From Prosthecobacter fusiformis (GTDB taxonomy: Bacteria; Verrucomicrobiota; Verrucomicrobiia; Verrucomicrobiales; Verrucomicrobiaceae): DNA of 64,000 nucleotides. Shown piece after piece: positions 52,830 to 62,447 of the stretch. The stretch lies in the NCBI RefSeq assembly GCF_004364345.1, contig NZ_SOCA01000001.1:1178001-1242000 (forward strand), written 5' to 3'. The position numbers and the translations under genes are program-made. Within the stretch, counting starts at the first letter, position 1. The number at the start of each line of letters is the position of its first letter. Below the pieces are notes generated by a model. The model made no database searches and was not told the origin of the DNA. It worked only from the letters and a program-made list of their open reading frames with translations.

Positions 52830-54611
52830 ATGGTTGAATACGATCGCCACTCGCAGCGGGAAGAGACTAGCAAATCCACCCTTCGCACCTGTATCGTCGG
52901 TATCGGCGGCGCGGGCAGCAATGTATTGGACCGCATCACCCTGGACCGTACTGTGGAGGCGCAGCTCGTCTGCATGCACACAGACATCCGCGTGCTCGGC
53001 CATGCCATGGCCCCCACCAAGATCCAGCTTGGTGCTGAACTGATGCGTGGCGTCGGTGCCGGAGGTGACCCGGACCTTGGCCGCGAGGCCGCCATGTTCT
53101 CCCGGGAGGAGATCCGTCAGGCCATTGAAGGTCACGATATTGTTTTCATCTGTGCCGGTCTCGGCGGCGGTACTGGCTCCGGTGCAGCCCCCGTCATTGC
53201 AGAAATCGCCAAGTCTTCCAATGCCCTCGTCTTTGTCACTGCGACGATGCCCTTCACCTTTGAAGGACGTCGGCGTCTCGGCCAGGCAGAAGATGCGCTG
53301 CAGCAGCTTCAAAAGCGGGCCGATGCCCTGATCCTGTTTGAAAACAACCGGATGGGTGAACTCATCCTGCCGAAGGACGGTATCCAAAAAGCCTTCGCCC
53401 AGGCAGACCAGCTCATCGCCCAAAGTTTGCGCGCGGTCTCCACCATCGTTTCCATGCCCGGTCTGGTAAAACTGGGCCTGGATGATCTGACCAGTGCCCT
53501 GACGACCTCGGACGGACGCTGCCTCTTCGGATTCGGGGAAGCCCGCGGCCAAAACCGTGGCACGGAAGCCTTGAAACGCGCGCTGAAGAGCCCGCTCATC
53601 GACCAAGGCCGTCTCCTGCATCAGACGAAGACCCTCTTGGTCCACATCGCCGGCGGGGAGACGCTGACGCTCATGGAAGTGGATGGCATCATGAAGCAGC
53701 TGGGCCGCCACGTCCCAGACCACACACACATTTTGTTCGGCGTGGCTGTGGATGCCAAGCTGGGCGATTCACTTTCCGTAACGCTCATCAGTTCCCTGGG
53801 ATTGACTCAGCTCAATACCATTGCTGCCGTAGCCCCGCCCGCAGAAATGCTGCCACTCACAGACCGCCCCATGCCCAGCTTGGCAGAGGCCGTCGTCGCT
53901 GCTCCCGCTCAGGCACCAGCCCCTGCTCCACGCGCCAGATCCCCCCGGCCAGCACCCGCTCCTAGCGCGGCGCAGGCTCCGGCCCCGCAGGCCCAGGCAC
54001 CCGCAGCACGGTCTGCCCCCCTGGCCAGGGATGACTCCATGGATTTGCTCTTCAAAGATGACGAGATCGTCTCCATGGCCGCCTCGGAGCCTTCCTACAC
54101 CTTTCCTGAAGAAAAAACCGGACTCTTTCCCCAGGCACCGGCCGCTGTTAATCAGATGCCGCATCCTCCTGCTGAGCCCGAGGAAGAAGAGGAGTACTAT
54201 GAGGATGAGGAAGAAGAACCAGCCGCCTCCCATTCCCACTTTTTGCCTGAACCCGAGCCTGAAGTCCCTGCCCCTGCTCCCGTGCGTGCGCCCCGGCCAC
54301 GCATTGAAGACTTCATGACTCCTGCCCCGAGCCCGGCACCAGCACCTGCTCCAACTCCGCTTCCACGTCCTGCCACTTCCCCGCTGGCCGCTGTCGTCGC
54401 TCGCACCAATCTTCCCCCGGAGGACATGGCCTATGCGCCTCCTGCGAATGTCGTGATGCCCAAAAAGCCCGTCCAAGAGGAACAGCCAAATCTCGGCTTT
54501 TCTGACCAGGACCGTGGCCGGTTCAAGGATACGGAACCCGCACTCGCCTCAGGTGGAGAAGATCTGGATGTACCGACCTGGATGCGCCTTAAGCGTAAGC
54601 TGAAGCGCTAA
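52830..54611 (+). CDS. ftsZ: Cell division protein FtsZ, divergent
   Basis: Tubulin-like GTPase that forms the division ring. The 593-residue protein is much longer than usual (about 350-400). The globular part has CIVGIGGAGSNVLDRI, the tubulin signature GGGTGSG (112-118) and KIQLGAELMRGVGAGGDPDL. The T7 synergy loop, GLVKLGLDDLTSAL, has Lys214 and Gly216 at the positions of the usual Asn and first Asp; Asp219 remains. After about residue 335 comes a linker of about 240 residues rich in Pro, Ala and Glu, with an acidic EEEEEYYEDEEEE run. The C-terminus LDVPTWMRLKRKLKR is a plausible FtsA-binding peptide. Confidence 0.92.
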   Translation: MVEYDRHSQREETSKSTLRTCIVGIGGAGSNVLDRITLDRTVEAQLVCMHTDIRVLGHAMAPTKIQLGAELMRGVGAGGDPDLGREAAMFSREEIRQAIEGHDIVFICAGLGGGTGSGAAPVIAEIAKSSNALVFVTATMPFTFEGRRRLGQAEDALQQLQKRADALILFENNRMGELILPKDGIQKAFAQADQLIAQSLRAVSTIVSMPGLVKLGLDDLTSALTTSDGRCLFGFGEARGQNRGTEALKRALKSPLIDQGRLLHQTKTLLVHIAGGETLTLMEVDGIMKQLGRHVPDHTHILFGVAVDAKLGDSLSVTLISSLGLTQLNTIAAVAPPAEMLPLTDRPMPSLAEAVVAAPAQAPAPAPRARSPRPAPAPSAAQAPAPQAQAPAARSAPLARDDSMDLLFKDDEIVSMAASEPSYTFPEEKTGLFPQAPAAVNQMPHPPAEPEEEEEYYEDEEEEPAASHSHFLPEPEPEVPAPAPVRAPRPRIEDFMTPAPSPAPAPAPTPLPRPATSPLAAVVARTNLPPEDMAYAPPANVVMPKKPVQEEQPNLGFSDQDRGRFKDTEPALASGGEDLDVPTWMRLKRKLKR

Positions 54612-54623
54612 ACCCCCTCCTGG

Positions 54624-55454
54624 ATGGTCCGACCACCTCCTGAGCAGCCTGCGGAAAGCCGTCGTGAAAACACGAGACGTTTCCTGATCAGTCTGCTTCC
54701 AGCCACAGCCTGTCTATGCCTTTTGGCAGTCGGTCTGTGGCCCTGGGCGCTCCTCATATTCGCCACCACTTTCATCGTGATCGGCTATGGCACGGTGAAC
54801 CCGCAGTCCCGGCTTTTTAGCACCCACGTCTCCTCTCTATCTGAGCAGCAGGCCAGAGAAGGACAAGTGTGGCTGACTGTGGATGATGGCCCGGATCCGC
54901 ACACAACTCTGCCCTTGCTGGATTTGCTCGACGAGCATCAGGCCAAAGCGGGCTTCTTCCTCATCGGGAAAAAAGCCGCCCAACATCCTGAGCTGGTCCG
55001 CGAGATCGCCCGTCGCGGGCACCTGATCGGCAACCATAGTCAAACCCATCCCTCAGGCAGTTTCTGGACATTGCGCCCTCGGCGTATGTGGGCAGAGGTG
55101 GCAGGATGCCAGCAAACGCTCACGGACATTCTCGGCACTGCCCCTGTGTGGTTTCGCCCCCCAGTGGGGCATCACAATCTTTTTCTCACCGTTCCTCTTC
55201 GTACTTTGGGACTCACCATGGCCATCTGGAACTGCCGCGGATTTGACGGTGTTGTCAAAGATCCGAAGCTCATTTTACGCCTGATTTCCCGCAGCCTGAA
55301 ACCGGGATCCATTGTCCTACTGCATGATGGCACCAGCACCTGCATCGAAGTGATGAAAGGAACTCTGCGGCTTCTTTCTGAACGGGGTTTGCAAGCTGCA
55401 TTGCCCACATCGTTGCATCCCGCCGCACCAGCGCCTAGGCTGGTGGAATCATGA
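54624..55454 (+). CDS. Polysaccharide deacetylase (NodB-type), membrane-anchored
   Basis: The 276-residue protein has two hydrophobic segments near its start (FLISLLPATACLCLLAVGLW; WALLIFATTFIVIGYG). A NodB homology domain follows: TVDDGPDP carries the catalytic Asp, and GNHSQTHP the His-x3-His metal site. RPPVGHHN stands at motif 3, and the late IVLLHDG gives the last His. It would deacetylate peptidoglycan or another polysaccharide. It lies 12 bases after ftsZ, and its stop overlaps the binding-protein start (ATGA), joining it to the ABC genes. Confidence 0.85.
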   Translation: MVRPPPEQPAESRRENTRRFLISLLPATACLCLLAVGLWPWALLIFATTFIVIGYGTVNPQSRLFSTHVSSLSEQQAREGQVWLTVDDGPDPHTTLPLLDLLDEHQAKAGFFLIGKKAAQHPELVREIARRGHLIGNHSQTHPSGSFWTLRPRRMWAEVAGCQQTLTDILGTAPVWFRPPVGHHNLFLTVPLRTLGLTMAIWNCRGFDGVVKDPKLILRLISRSLKPGSIVLLHDGTSTCIEVMKGTLRLLSERGLQAALPTSLHPAAPAPRLVES

Positions 55455-57469
55455 ACCGGGCATTGATCTTTGGCATCCCCCTGGTGGCGCTAGGCGTCGC
55501 CAGTTGGGCGGCTTGGCAGATTCAACGCCTGTCCCCGGAACGGTCGGAGGCCATCATCATGATGCTGCCCGGGGACTTCCCGGATTTGAATCCATTCTTC
55601 CCCCGCAGTGAGGCTGAGCGCCAGATCCTGGACCTGATTCATGAGCCCATGATTCGTCTGGACAGTCAGGGCAGACTGGCACCCGGACTCGCCAAAAGCT
55701 GGTCATGGCATCAGCGTGTCACCTGCTGGTTTTCCACTCAGGATGCCTTGCACTCCGCGCAACGCCGCCTCGCCGAGGTCCCGCCAGAGACGCGTCAGTC
55801 CTGGAATCTGGATGAAGTGACCACCCAAGGCTTGAGCCTTTTGCTGCATTTCTCCAAACCGGGGGCTCCCGGCACCGATGCGGCCCTCCAGACACTTGCG
55901 TCAGAGTCAGTACTGCCCCTGACCTTTATTCGTCTGGACAGCCCTCCCTCCGCTAGGCTTTCGCTGGAAAAATTTGCCAAATCTCCTGAGCATGCCGCCA
56001 GCAGCGTGCGTCTTTGGTTCGATGAAGATGGTGCCTGTGAACTCGTCACCACCCGTCCCCTGCATTTGGTGCGGGAAGAGCTGACCACCTGGCTCCGTCA
56101 GAATGGTCAAACGGTACCTTCAATCACCCCCATGGCTGAAGTGGCCGGACTCCTGGAGCCGGTTCTGGATTTCAAACTCAACAGCACTCAACATACTTGG
56201 CCTGACGGCTCCCCCGTCACTGCGGCAGATATCCGGGCGACAGTGTCACACGTCATGCAGCGTGGTTACCCGGTCCCAGGCAGGGAGGGATTCCGGCATA
56301 TTCAGGACATCACGGTCCAGGGCAGTTCAACCGTGCGGGTGACTTATCGCCGCAGCTACGGAGCCGCCTTGGCCAGTTGGATTCATTTTCCCATCTTGCC
56401 AGAAAGCTGGTTGAAAAAAGCTCCCGAAGATCTGGAAGAACCGCCTCCTGGAGCAGGTCAGTGGCAGGCCTCACGAACCCCTTCTCTTCTCACCCTCACA
56501 CCCCGCGCCGCGCCAGAGGGCACTCCGCAACACAGTCTTCACGCGATCACCGCCACTTCCTCCCTGCAAGCAAGAGTCGCTTTAGCTACCGGCACTTTGG
56601 ATGTGGCCTGGCCTGGCGATAACTCGGAACTTCTAGAAGAAACCTCCCTGGATTTTCATCCCACCCAGCCACGAAACCGCCTTCTTGTTTTGTGGAATCT
56701 GCGTTCTTCACGCCTCTCGGAGCTGCCCGTTCGTGAAGCCCTCTCTCTCGGCTTGGACAGGCAGTCCCTTCTGGCGAATGGTCTGGACGGACAGGCGCGC
56801 TTGGCAGAGCCCTTGTTTATGCCTGGGCTCTGGTATGCCCCGAAGGGCAACTCCCAAATCTTTGACCTCGAGTTAGCCCGCCAAAAATTGGAGACCGCAG
56901 GCTGGCTGCGCGATGTCTCTGGCATCGCCAAAAAAGGTGGGCAGACTCTGGACTTCAAGCTGCTGGTCACTACGGGCAATGAGCAGCGCACCCGGCTGGC
57001 TCATCTCCTGGCGGACCAGTGGTCGCAGCTCGGCGCGCGCGTCACGGTGACATCCGTAGCTTCTGAAGCTCTGGTGCCAGAGCACCTCGCACCAGGCAAA
57101 TTTGATGCCGTTCTTCTGGGTCTCGATTACGAACTGGCCTGGGATCAGACTGCCTTTTGGCATAGCGGCCAGATACAGGCAGGCCTGAACTTCTCCCGTC
57201 TTGCCGATCCGCAGCTAGACCTGCTTTTGGAATCCCTAGCCAGTGAATACGATACGCGTCAAATCCCTGCCCGCGCTCGGGCGGTTCAAGACAGGTTTCT
57301 CACTCAGCAGCCAGCCCTGCCTTTGATTGGGGATCTTCAGCAAATAGGAGTGAGAAAGGCACGCTTTCCCCAGCTCGGCGCACCGGACTCACACCGTCCA
57401 CTGACCCTCCGCACCCTACTGCAAACCGCCAGCCCCCAATCTCTGCAGATGCGGGTGCCTAACGAATAG
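55451..57469 (+). CDS. Oligopeptide-type extracellular solute-binding protein (family 5)
   Basis: The 672-residue protein has an N-terminal membrane segment (ALIFGIPLVALGVASWAAWQ). The SBP_bac_5 features are FPDLNPFFPRSEAERQILDL, IHEPMIRLDSQGRLAPGLAK and, after a long insert, TWPDGSPVTAADIRATVSHV. Others are REALSLGLDRQSLLANGLDG and QLGARVTVTSVASEALVPEH. It would deliver peptides to the permease, but with no lipobox it probably stays attached by its N-terminal helix. Translationally coupled to the deacetylase. Confidence 0.8.
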   Translation: MNRALIFGIPLVALGVASWAAWQIQRLSPERSEAIIMMLPGDFPDLNPFFPRSEAERQILDLIHEPMIRLDSQGRLAPGLAKSWSWHQRVTCWFSTQDALHSAQRRLAEVPPETRQSWNLDEVTTQGLSLLLHFSKPGAPGTDAALQTLASESVLPLTFIRLDSPPSARLSLEKFAKSPEHAASSVRLWFDEDGACELVTTRPLHLVREELTTWLRQNGQTVPSITPMAEVAGLLEPVLDFKLNSTQHTWPDGSPVTAADIRATVSHVMQRGYPVPGREGFRHIQDITVQGSSTVRVTYRRSYGAALASWIHFPILPESWLKKAPEDLEEPPPGAGQWQASRTPSLLTLTPRAAPEGTPQHSLHAITATSSLQARVALATGTLDVAWPGDNSELLEETSLDFHPTQPRNRLLVLWNLRSSRLSELPVREALSLGLDRQSLLANGLDGQARLAEPLFMPGLWYAPKGNSQIFDLELARQKLETAGWLRDVSGIAKKGGQTLDFKLLVTTGNEQRTRLAHLLADQWSQLGARVTVTSVASEALVPEHLAPGKFDAVLLGLDYELAWDQTAFWHSGQIQAGLNFSRLADPQLDLLLESLASEYDTRQIPARARAVQDRFLTQQPALPLIGDLQQIGVRKARFPQLGAPDSHRPLTLRTLLQTASPQSLQMRVPNE

Positions 57470-57485
57470 TTTGTATCAATTAGCC

Positions 57486-58391
57486 ATGCATCCCGTCATG
57501 TTTCTCGTCAGCCTCGGCCTCCTTTTGGGAGCGCTGCTGCTTGCGGTGACCACATCGCTCTCCCTGGAGGCAGCAGCACGCTGCCTGGGCAAGTGGGTGC
57601 GCTGGCCCATTGCCATTGCGGTGCAGGCCGTGGCCCTCTTCTCACTCTCCGCCCTCGCTTGGTCTGCCATCGGATACTGGGTCGGGGATTTGGGCAGGCC
57701 CATCAGCAGCCTCATGCCCGCCCAGACGGATCTTGCTAAAGTCGGCTTTGCCACACAGCTCGCTCAGATGTTGTGGTGGTGGATACCCCCCATCTTTCTC
57801 CTCGCCCTGCCGCTGACCGCCCTGTTATTAGCCGCCAGGCTGGTAGGCCATCGCCCAGGACATGTGCAGGTACTTTTGGCAGGCCTTCCGGGCATCGTCT
57901 GGCTGGCCGTTGTCGAGGATGCCTTTCACATGCCAGGTGTGCTCGCAAGAATCATCCCGGCACTGCATTCACCACAGACACCCTCCATTCTGATGCTTCT
58001 CTGGCCCGCCCTGTTGTTGGCCTTTGTTTGGTGGACCGTTGTTTTCATCTGGCCGCGTTCCCCGCTCCCCTACCAGCCCAGCGCACTAGAAAAAATACGG
58101 GAAGGGGCTCTCGCCATCGGACTCAGTCCGGATGAAGTGTGGAAACGTCATTTATTGCAGCCCCAGTTACGCCAATTCCTGGCGGACCTCTGTTCCATTG
58201 CAGCCATCGGGATGTCCTTGTGGATATCCCTCGGCTGCCCGGGAAATGTCACTCTCAGTGCTCAGATGCACCAAGCCCTCAGCGCAGCACTGGACGATCC
58301 GCAGGCTCCTCTGCGCGCCACCTTGCCGTACATGCTTTGCGCCTTGTCATTGTGGCTTCTGGGACGCATCATACAGCCACGCCTGCGTTAG
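57486..58391 (+). CDS. Divergent ABC-transporter permease (Dpp/Opp-like)
   Basis: The 301-residue protein has about six membrane helices (VMFLVSLGLLLGALLLAVTT; WPIAIAVQAVALFSLSALAW; IFLLALPLTALLLAARLVG; SILMLLWPALLLAFVWWTVV). The loop REGALAIGLSPDEVWKRHLL corresponds to the EAA loop that touches the ATPase in oligopeptide permeases, which supports the call. Overall similarity looks low. Only one permease gene is present, where Opp/Dpp systems usually have two. It lies between the binding protein and the ATPase genes. An alternative TTG start at 57471 exists. Confidence 0.65.
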   Translation: MHPVMFLVSLGLLLGALLLAVTTSLSLEAAARCLGKWVRWPIAIAVQAVALFSLSALAWSAIGYWVGDLGRPISSLMPAQTDLAKVGFATQLAQMLWWWIPPIFLLALPLTALLLAARLVGHRPGHVQVLLAGLPGIVWLAVVEDAFHMPGVLARIIPALHSPQTPSILMLLWPALLLAFVWWTVVFIWPRSPLPYQPSALEKIREGALAIGLSPDEVWKRHLLQPQLRQFLADLCSIAAIGMSLWISLGCPGNVTLSAQMHQALSAALDDPQAPLRATLPYMLCALSLWLLGRIIQPRLR

Positions 58392-58407
58392 GCAGCCGCT
58401 TCATCCT

Positions 58408-59247
58408 ATGTCTTCCCTCCTGAGCATCCGTGATTTGAAGATCGAGTTTCGTCGTCACGATGGCCCGCCCGTTCAGGCAGTCAAAGGTCTCAGCCTGGAG
58501 CTGAAACAGGGGGAGTCCATCGCCATCGTCGGCGAAAGCGGCAGTGGTAAAAGCGCCACCGCACTCGCCCTGGCACGGCTTCTTCCTGAGCCCCCTGCCC
58601 GCATCACCGCCTCTCACCTCAGCATCGCCGGGCATGAAGTGCTGAAGATGAGTGAAAAAGAACTGCGCAAGGTTCGCGGCAAAGAGATCGCCTATGTTTT
58701 CCAGGAACCCACCACCTCGTTAAACCCCGTCCTCACTGTCCGCACCCAGATCGGCGAAGCTCTATCCCTGCACCGCCCCGAAGTCACTGACCGCGATGCA
58801 GAGATTCTCAGTTGGCTGCGCCTCGTAGGCATCACGGAGCCAGAAAAACGCCTGCGTGCTTACCCGCATGAACTCAGCGGTGGCATGCAGCAGCGTGTCA
58901 TGATTGCCATGGCCCTCTGCTGCCAGCCGAAATTGCTGATCGCCGATGAGCCCACCACAGCCCTCGACGTCACCATTCAAAAGCAGATCATGGAACTGCT
59001 GGCCGACCTCCGTCGCCGCCTCGACATGAGTCTTATCCTCATCACTCATAACTTCGGCATCATCAAGGATGTCGCCGACCGCGTCGCCGTCATGTTTCGC
59101 GGAGAAATCGTCGAAACCGGCCCCACTGCTGAGATTCTCACCAACCCCCAGCACCCCTACACCCAGGCCCTGCTGGATTGCGTCCCCCGCATGGGTGCCA
59201 AGAAGCACCGCCTGCGGACGATTGATTACTCAGCGCTGGTGAAATAA
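58408..59247 (+). CDS. Oligopeptide ABC transporter ATP-binding protein (DppD/OppD-like)
   Basis: The 279-residue ATPase has Walker A ([17 protein letters not shown]), the Q loop ([20 protein letters not shown]), the signature [15 protein letters not shown], Walker [15 protein letters not shown] and the switch His ([15 protein letters not shown]). The C-terminal [15 protein letters not shown] is the oligopeptide-transporter extension. The ATG at 58408 was used; longer frames upstream overlap the permease. It lies 16 bases after the permease. No second ATPase (OppF) follows. Confidence 0.85.
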   Translation: MSSLLSIRDLKIEFRRHDGPPVQAVKGLSLELKQGESIAIVGESGSGKSATALALARLLPEPPARITASHLSIAGHEVLKMSEKELRKVRGKEIAYVFQEPTTSLNPVLTVRTQIGEALSLHRPEVTDRDAEILSWLRLVGITEPEKRLRAYPHELSGGMQQRVMIAMALCCQPKLLIADEPTTALDVTIQKQIMELLADLRRRLDMSLILITHNFGIIKDVADRVAVMFRGEIVETGPTAEILTNPQHPYTQALLDCVPRMGAKKHRLRTIDYSALVK

Positions 59248-59667
59248 TCAAGGGGTGAGGATGATGACCTTTTCAGGTGTGCCATCACCAGGATCAAAAG
59301 CCCAGTGTGCGCTGGATTTAGACCCCACATAAATCAGAGAGGGATCCCAACCCAATGAGAGGTTGAGCCGAAAACCCATCCCATCTTTTACATAGTGCCA
59401 GCCGCCCAGAATGCCCTCCCTAGATGCGGGCGTTGAAGACATGAAGGTAATCAAATCAGCCTCTTCTTTTGGGTAGTGGCCGCGAAGAGTTTCGTAACGT
59501 TGGACGGCTTTTACCACGGGTTCTGCGGATCCTGCCTGAACAGTGAGCCAAGGATCATTATCTCCCGCAGGATAACCGGACGAGATACCCCCAGGCCATT
59601 TTTTCCCGCAAGCGCAGGCAAGCAGAGTGAAGACCACCACTAAAATGCACAAAGAATAAGATTTCAT
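59248..59667 (-). CDS. Small lipoprotein of unknown function
   Basis: The 139-residue product begins with MKSYSLCILVVVFTLLACAC, a lipoprotein signal with two possible lipid Cys residues. The mature region (PAGDNDPWLTVQAGSAEPVV; YETLRGHYPKEEADLITFMS) matches nothing I know. It follows the MsbA-like gene by 21 bases on the same strand, so it is probably cotranscribed, and it meets the ABC ATPase gene with no gap. Confidence 0.6.
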   Translation of the reverse strand: MKSYSLCILVVVFTLLACACGKKWPGGISSGYPAGDNDPWLTVQAGSAEPVVKAVQRYETLRGHYPKEEADLITFMSSTPASREGILGGWHYVKDGMGFRLNLSLGWDPSLIYVGSKSSAHWAFDPGDGTPEKVIILTP

Positions 59668-59688
59668 GAAACGGCCCCCATACGCCTA

Positions 59689-61428
59689 TCACAACAACGC
59701 CAGACTCGCCAGCTCCCGGTAATAAGCACAGCTCGCGATCAGCTCTTCATGGCTGCCATGGGCTAGCACCTGGCCTTGGCGCATGACATAGATCACATCT
59801 GCACTCACCACCGTACTGAGTCTGTGCGCGATGACCAGACAGGTGCGGTCTTGCCGCAAAGTTTCCAAAGCCTGCTGGATGAGCTGCTCGGACTTGGTGT
59901 CCACAGCGCTTGTGGCTTCATCTAGGAGAAGGATAGGCGCGTCTTTGAGAAAGGCACGCGCCATGGCGATACGCTGGCGCTCTCCGCCGCTCAGCATCAC
60001 CCCGCGTTCACCCACCTGGGCATCCAGTCCACCAGGATTCCGTCTAACAAAATCTTCCGCACAGGCGAGATTGAGGGCCTTCCACATCTCTTCATCATTG
60101 GCATCGTGCTTGCCCAGGCGCAGGTTATCCCGGATCGTCCCTGCAAAGAGGAAAGCGTCCTGCGTGACATACGCAATAGCATCCCGCAGCGAGACACGGT
60201 TGTATTCAGTGATGGAAGCTCCATCCAGGGTGATGCTGCCAGACTGCGGATCATAAAACCGGGTCAGCAACTGAAACAGCGTGGATTTGCCGGAACCCGT
60301 CGCTCCGACAATGGCCACCGTCTGCCTAGGTTTCACGATCAGATCCAGTTCATGAACCACGGGCTTGTCAGCTTGGTAACCAAATCCCACCTGCCGAAAC
60401 TCAATGGCCCCCTGCGGCTTCAGCAGAGGACGACCTTCTTCCAGATTTTCCTCACCAGCCTGATCCAGGATTTTGAAGACCCGCTCTGCACTGGCCAGTC
60501 CAGTGACGATGGTCTGGTTCACCCCATGCAGGCGGGCGATGGGTTCAAAAAAGAAGCCTAACAAAAAGATGAATTTAAAGAGTTCCCCTGTGGTGATGTT
60601 GCCCTGGATGGCTCCATACGCCCCCACCCCCAGCAGGAGCACCAGGCCAAAGCTGCCGAAAAATCCCATTAACGGGCTATACACCGCCCAGGCCGTCATC
60701 AGCTTCTGCTGCGCCCGGCGCAGACCGTGGCTGGCCTGATTGAAGTCCTCCTGCTTAGTATCCTCGGCAGTATAACTTTTGATCTGCCGGATGCCTGTGA
60801 CGGTATCATGCAGCATGGAGTTCATGTGGCTGCTGGCCTCCCGCGCCAGTCTCGCACGCGGGGCAATCCAGCGGGCAAACAGCCATCCTCCTGCGGCAAT
60901 GAACGGCGTGGGGATCATCACGATCAGCGCAAAGGTACTGTTGGTGTAAAACATCACCACGGCGCTCAAGAGGATCTGCAAGATGGAGGTAACCCCTTGC
61001 TCGATTCCTTCCAAAATCACCCGCTGGGTCGCGGGCACATCATCCGCCATCCGGGTCAAAATATCCCCCGTGCTTTGTCGGTCGAACCAGCTCAGCGGCA
61101 GCCGTGCGATCTTGCGGTGAAGCTGGCCACGCAGATCGAAGATCATCCGCTGCTCAAAGTTGCTGTTCAGCCGCGTGCGTACATAGAAAAGAAACTCGCG
61201 CAGAAAAAACGCCCCGACCGCCAACCCGCCTGCCCTCCAGATTCCAGGGATGTCCTTGTTGGGAATAATGTCATCCACGAACCATTGCACCACCCCGGGG
61301 AAAACGATGATGAGGGAGGTGCCGATGATCGCCAGCACAAACTGCACCGCCGCCATCCGCCAGTGGGCACGGGCAAAGACCAAAAGACGGCGGGCAGTGG
61401 CACTCAGAGAGACGGGTTTTTCAGACAT
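59689..61428 (-). CDS. MsbA-like ABC exporter
   Basis: The 579-residue half-transporter fuses six membrane helices and one ATPase domain. Membrane parts include MAAVQFVLAIIGTSLIIVFP and AVVMFYTNSTFALIVMIPTP. The ATPase holds Walker A GATGSGKST, signature LSGGERQRIAMAR, Walker B ILLLDEATSA and the switch His in LVIAHRLST. MsbA flips lipid A-core across the inner membrane; other homologues export drugs or peptides, so the exact substrate is open. The ATG at 61428 is preferred over 61437. Confidence 0.85.
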   Translation of the reverse strand: MSEKPVSLSATARRLLVFARAHWRMAAVQFVLAIIGTSLIIVFPGVVQWFVDDIIPNKDIPGIWRAGGLAVGAFFLREFLFYVRTRLNSNFEQRMIFDLRGQLHRKIARLPLSWFDRQSTGDILTRMADDVPATQRVILEGIEQGVTSILQILLSAVVMFYTNSTFALIVMIPTPFIAAGGWLFARWIAPRARLAREASSHMNSMLHDTVTGIRQIKSYTAEDTKQEDFNQASHGLRRAQQKLMTAWAVYSPLMGFFGSFGLVLLLGVGAYGAIQGNITTGELFKFIFLLGFFFEPIARLHGVNQTIVTGLASAERVFKILDQAGEENLEEGRPLLKPQGAIEFRQVGFGYQADKPVVHELDLIVKPRQTVAIVGATGSGKSTLFQLLTRFYDPQSGSITLDGASITEYNRVSLRDAIAYVTQDAFLFAGTIRDNLRLGKHDANDEEMWKALNLACAEDFVRRNPGGLDAQVGERGVMLSGGERQRIAMARAFLKDAPILLLDEATSAVDTKSEQLIQQALETLRQDRTCLVIAHRLSTVVSADVIYVMRQGQVLAHGSHEELIASCAYYRELASLALL

Positions 61429-61499
61429 GGCAGGCATTGACGAAAGCTCTGACGTAACTTCACGCTGAATTCGTCATTCAGATCTCAGCAATCTTCTAT

Positions 61500-62384
61500 C
61501 TACCGTCTTTGATAAACAATGCTGTCCATCGCCTGCTCCAGGGCCAGGCCTTTGAGGAAAGGCTCCAGCTCTGGATTGCTAGCTGTTTGCACCACCTCCG
61601 GTAGCTGCATCAGGCCTGCAAAGTCCTGGCGCTCGATCGCTTGGCGGACTTTTTCGTTCCGACCCAATGCGGCAATTTCCGGATGGTTCAGCGCCTGGGC
61701 GGTTTGCGGTCCCTTGGCCGCGATCTGCTGCCACACGCGCCCGTCCGGCCACAGGATCAGCAGGCGGGACAGGTTCGCCGTCGCCCGCATGTCATAGGGA
61801 TCCAGTTTTTCAGCAAAGCGGCCCACCGATGTCCTGTCCACCTTTTGAGCCAGCTCTTGCACCCAGGCTCCGAAGCTGCTGGTCTCCCCTTTACCACTCT
61901 GCTGGATGGAGGCATTTTCCAGACCATAGACGCTGCCCACCAGGCGCAGCACCATCGCACTCAGCCACATCAGCACACCCGATGGCAGCAGACTCAACAT
62001 GCCCGCCTTCCACCCTGTAAAGCTTCCCAGGAAAGCCAGCAGACCAAAACCTGCCAGGATGTTGATCAAAGCCCTGGCCAGGAAATAGGTTAAAAGCGCC
62101 GCTGCTCCAGACATGATCAGCAGTGTATTCGTGCTCATGTTGGCACCGTAGGCACCAAAGACCTCCGCCCGGTGCCGGAAGATATAAAGTCCGGCCAGGA
62201 CCGAAAGCGCCAGGCTCATCATCGTCAGGAATTGCTGCGCAATCCCGCGTGCAAAAGCCAGCCCGGCCAGGAAAGCCACCAGGGCCATCCCGCCCGCAGT
62301 CATACCCCCTCCCGAAAAGGTGCGTTTCACACTTTCCAGGATGCCATCCAAGTCTGGCAGGCTAATGGCGAGTTCTTGCATCAC
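61500..62384 (-). CDS. Membrane protein of unknown function
   Basis: The 294-residue protein has about four hydrophobic segments in its first half (MALVAFLAGLAFARGIAQQF; MMSLALSVLAGLYIFRHR; LLIMSGAAALLTYFLARALI; ILAGFGLLAFLGSFTGW). The C-terminal half is soluble and helical (ATANLSRLLILWPDGRVWQQ; IERQDFAGLMQLPEVVQTAS). The layout resembles CvpA-type proteins, but the match is weak. It is transcribed towards the MsbA-like gene. Confidence 0.55.
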   Translation of the reverse strand: MMQELAISLPDLDGILESVKRTFSGGGMTAGGMALVAFLAGLAFARGIAQQFLTMMSLALSVLAGLYIFRHRAEVFGAYGANMSTNTLLIMSGAAALLTYFLARALINILAGFGLLAFLGSFTGWKAGMLSLLPSGVLMWLSAMVLRLVGSVYGLENASIQQSGKGETSSFGAWVQELAQKVDRTSVGRFAEKLDPYDMRATANLSRLLILWPDGRVWQQIAAKGPQTAQALNHPEIAALGRNEKVRQAIERQDFAGLMQLPEVVQTASNPELEPFLKGLALEQAMDSIVYQRR

Positions 62385-62447
62385 TCAGCTTATCAAAGGG
62401 GTGCCTAAGGCCACCTGCAAGCCGTTTGTGTGGGCGTTCTTCACCCG

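Noticed and set aside
54160..54240. Acidic low-complexity stretch as a repeat element
   Set aside because: It is the Glu-rich part of the FtsZ linker and follows codon use of that protein.
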